A stretch of DNA of 64,000 nucleotides from Fomes fomentarius (taxonomy: Eukaryota > Basidiomycota > Agaricomycetes > Polyporales > Polyporaceae): NCBI GenBank assembly GCA_022606135.1, contig JABYQN010000010.1, positions 744,001 through 808,000 on the forward strand, given 5' to 3'. Positions 61,901 to 64,000 of the stretch are shown piece by piece (the stretch's first letter is position 1; each line of letters opens with the position of its first letter). The notes under the pieces were generated by a model, which had not been told where the DNA came from, ran no database searches, and saw only the letters and a list, made by a program, of their open reading frames with translations. The position numbers and the translations under genes were made by a program.

Positions 61901-64000
61901 CCTCCTTGAAACACCCAGGCATGTGTATCACTACTATGTATGAGCTCACTGTGATCATTTGATTATACAAGATTGACTTGCTCAGGGGTAGCCAACATCA
62001 ATATGAGCATTGCATAAACTCCACAATCACTCATCTCTCACTCGTCTTCTTGAGCCTCACACGAGCCTAGAGATCTCAAACGAGCGGGCGTCGAAGCGCA
62101 GCGTTTTGATTGAAGATGGTCTGTACGGCCGCACGCGGGGAGACGCGAGGCAGCGCGAGGCCCGCCTGTCGTGCTGCTGCCAGGGGCGAAGGACGTGATG
62201 CGTATGATGCGCATGATGCGCGACGTCGGTTGATATGAACGGAACCTCGGCCTCGCCTACCCGCGTGCTCCGAGGAGACAGTCGGGCGTCGGGAATCGGG
62301 AAACGGGACTGGAAGAGCGCATCACGGATTTGCCTTCTCGAGACTCGGGCGGCGCGGATCAGCGATATCTCGATCATCTTGAGGTCGGTGGGCTGGATCG
62401 CACTCGTCAGGGCGGAGTGATTTGGATCAGCCCTGCTAGACTCGACGAGACGCGTTGCCGGGGAACGTGGTTGTGCATGTGAAGCTCTGGGTCTGATGGC
62501 GGCGGTGGCATGTGTTAGATAGAGAGCAGTGCTCCAAAGAGCTGTTTGCAACAACGTTGTGGCCGGCATCATCAACGCTGATGGTTCGTGGGCAGTATCC
62601 GAATCAACTGCTCTAACAAACTTTGTGATAGAGTTCTCCGTGAAAACCGGCGGTGCTGCTCCTGCTATGAGATCGAAGTTGCAGCGTGTATCTGAATCAA
62701 CCATCTATGGTATCCAGTATCACAAGCCCGCGCGGATGAACACGATGCGTACATGGTGATACTACCACCTACCAGATGTCGACGCCCACACAGCCTACAA
62801 GAAGTACATAGAAGCCGCGCGCGGATGGATCCAGTGGGACACTGTCCACTTCATCAATGAATCAGCACTGAACTTCTCCATGAAGACATCGGAGCCGGAG
62901 CGCGCGAGCCAGTGCTTACTTACCGCTTCCCCGGATCCTCTGCTCAAGTGCTTGCGAGCGGCTATGCGTGGGTAGGGTTGGCACGGGGAGCGACGATTGT
63001 TCCCCTTTGTTCGATGTTCCTTGGTTGCTCCGAGACGGACCACGCTTGTCATCCGGATATCATGTGGCGGTGAGTTACCTGCTACTTCATAAGTACTGTG
63101 CGCGGTATTATAGCGGTGATTGTCTATGGGCGGCGTGTACATGCACGGACCTTGTTATGGTGGTCTCTCAAACACGCCGCGCGGACGTGGGCCCCAAGGG
63201 AGAAATTCATCAGTGAGGCTATGACGAATGGGTTCAGGTGCTAGTTAGTACCTCCGATCGCGGCGCCGTAGCACAGAGTCGTGTAAACTAACGCTACTTC
63301 CGAGTTCAACACTGAACTCATCCCGAACTCAGAGTCCAGATGAGCGACTCCGGACCTTATCGCATAGCATGGGCGCGACGGCACTTTCCGTCATTCGGTG
63401 TTGGCATCCCGGCATTGAAACCTGTGCAAGGCCACGATCCGTGTGTTAGTTAGATAGATAATCAACCCAGTCGCCTCACGGAACTGGACCGAACTTTACT
63501 TGACGGTTGGTATTGAGAGAGGCTAGCAGTTATAGCTACAGTTCAACTGCAAAGTTAGATGCCACAAGTCCCGGTTCCTCGCACGATGCGCGCTGTGCAC
63601 TGGTACTGATTCCGGGTGACATAGTTCTGTCGACTGTTGAGATACGCGGCGCCGTCCTCCCGATTCAATTAGAACCATGGAATCATGAGCGGACACACGT
63701 GCCACGTTACTATCCTTTCTGGGGCTGTGGTATATCACATATACCGCGTGAGTGAGCTGAATACGATACTGAGGAATCATGACCGGCGGCGTGATGGTTT
63801 GAATTCGGCCGTTGACCGTTGCGTTTTCTGCTGAAGTGATACAAGAAACAAATTGGAGCAACCGTAGAAGCCAGGGTCTGGGACAATGTGACTTGAGTCG
63901 TCGGAAGGGATACAACGCTAGAATTCAGTATCGTCGACCATGGTGCCACTCCGAATGTGCTGCACTTACGATACATCTAATAATATCATGCCAGGATAGC
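58993..64000. other. 5-kb interval without a supported gene
   Basis: I find no domain-bearing frame or splice chain. It contains short tandem repeats (60319-60353; a GATGGTCGATGGTCGATG run near 59957; ATGATGCGC repeats near 62197) and two weakly similar open segments at 62570-62680 and 62800-62910. Confidence 0.35.
60319..60353. repeat. Heptamer tandem repeat
   Basis: About five units of TCCAGAG/TCTAGAG/CCTAGAG in a row. Confidence 0.75.

Noticed and set aside
62057..62704. 215-codon minus-strand open frame
   Set aside because: Composition is low in hydrophobic periodicity, includes a His-repeat run from ATGATGCGC repeats, and has no motif or intron structure typical of the local genes.

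Overview
The window reads as nuclear DNA of a basidiomycete fungus, most likely an agaricomycete. The genes are dense and cut by many short (about 50-65 bp) GT-AG introns. The protein set is eukaryotic and fungal (GCN20, a Sth1/Snf2 ATPase, Ku80, Get3, SRP68, Nic96, eIF5). There are no operons, rRNA genes, tRNA genes or CRISPR arrays. All exon joins given here were made by eye from splice signals and protein-family continuity; no alignment was run.

Layout. 0.8-3.2 kb: a decayed lysine/polyamine locus on the minus strand, with a spermidine synthase gene carrying one in-frame TGA and, just upstream, a frameshifted saccharopine reductase (LYS9) relic. 3.5-6.7 kb: GCN20/ABCF3. 7.4-8.0 kb: a small gene of unknown function. 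9.0-17.7 kb: a divergent pair, the Sth1/Snf2-type remodeller ATPase (minus) and KU80 (plus). 17.7-24.2 kb: a gene-poor stretch with small unknown minus-strand genes; one of them (22.0-22.7 kb) is a paralogue of the 7.4-kb gene with the same intron positions. 24.2-26.0 kb: divergent ribosomal protein genes RPS22 (uS8) and RPS17 (eS17). 26.9-30.7 kb: divergent GET3 and SRP68, two ER-targeting genes facing one 211-bp promoter. 30.9-36.3 kb: an F-box/LRR gene divergent from the nucleoporin gene NIC96. 36.6-42.3 kb (all minus): SMN homologue, eIF5 and a Dnmt2-family methyltransferase. 42.5-46.0 kb: a PHD-finger protein, divergent from DNMT2. 48.1-53.2 kb: a long, fast-evolving gene whose first exons match the N-terminal motifs of the meiotic double-strand-break protein Mei4. 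57.7-59.0 kb: a FYVE zinc-finger protein. The intervals 46.0-48.1, 53.2-57.7 and 59.0-64.0 kb hold no gene I can support.

Themes. Head-to-head pairs with 210-530 bp between start codons recur. Chromatin and DNA-break functions (remodeller, Ku80, PHD protein, Mei4 candidate) and RNA/translation functions (GCN20, eIF5, two ribosomal proteins, SMN, Dnmt2) are well represented, but I see no sign of one dedicated pathway cluster. The most notable observations are the Mei4 candidate, the SPE3/LYS9 relic pair, the Pro-Ser-Cys catalytic motif and stop-free 201-bp insert in the Dnmt2 gene, and an 18-nt microexon carrying the Get3 P-loop.
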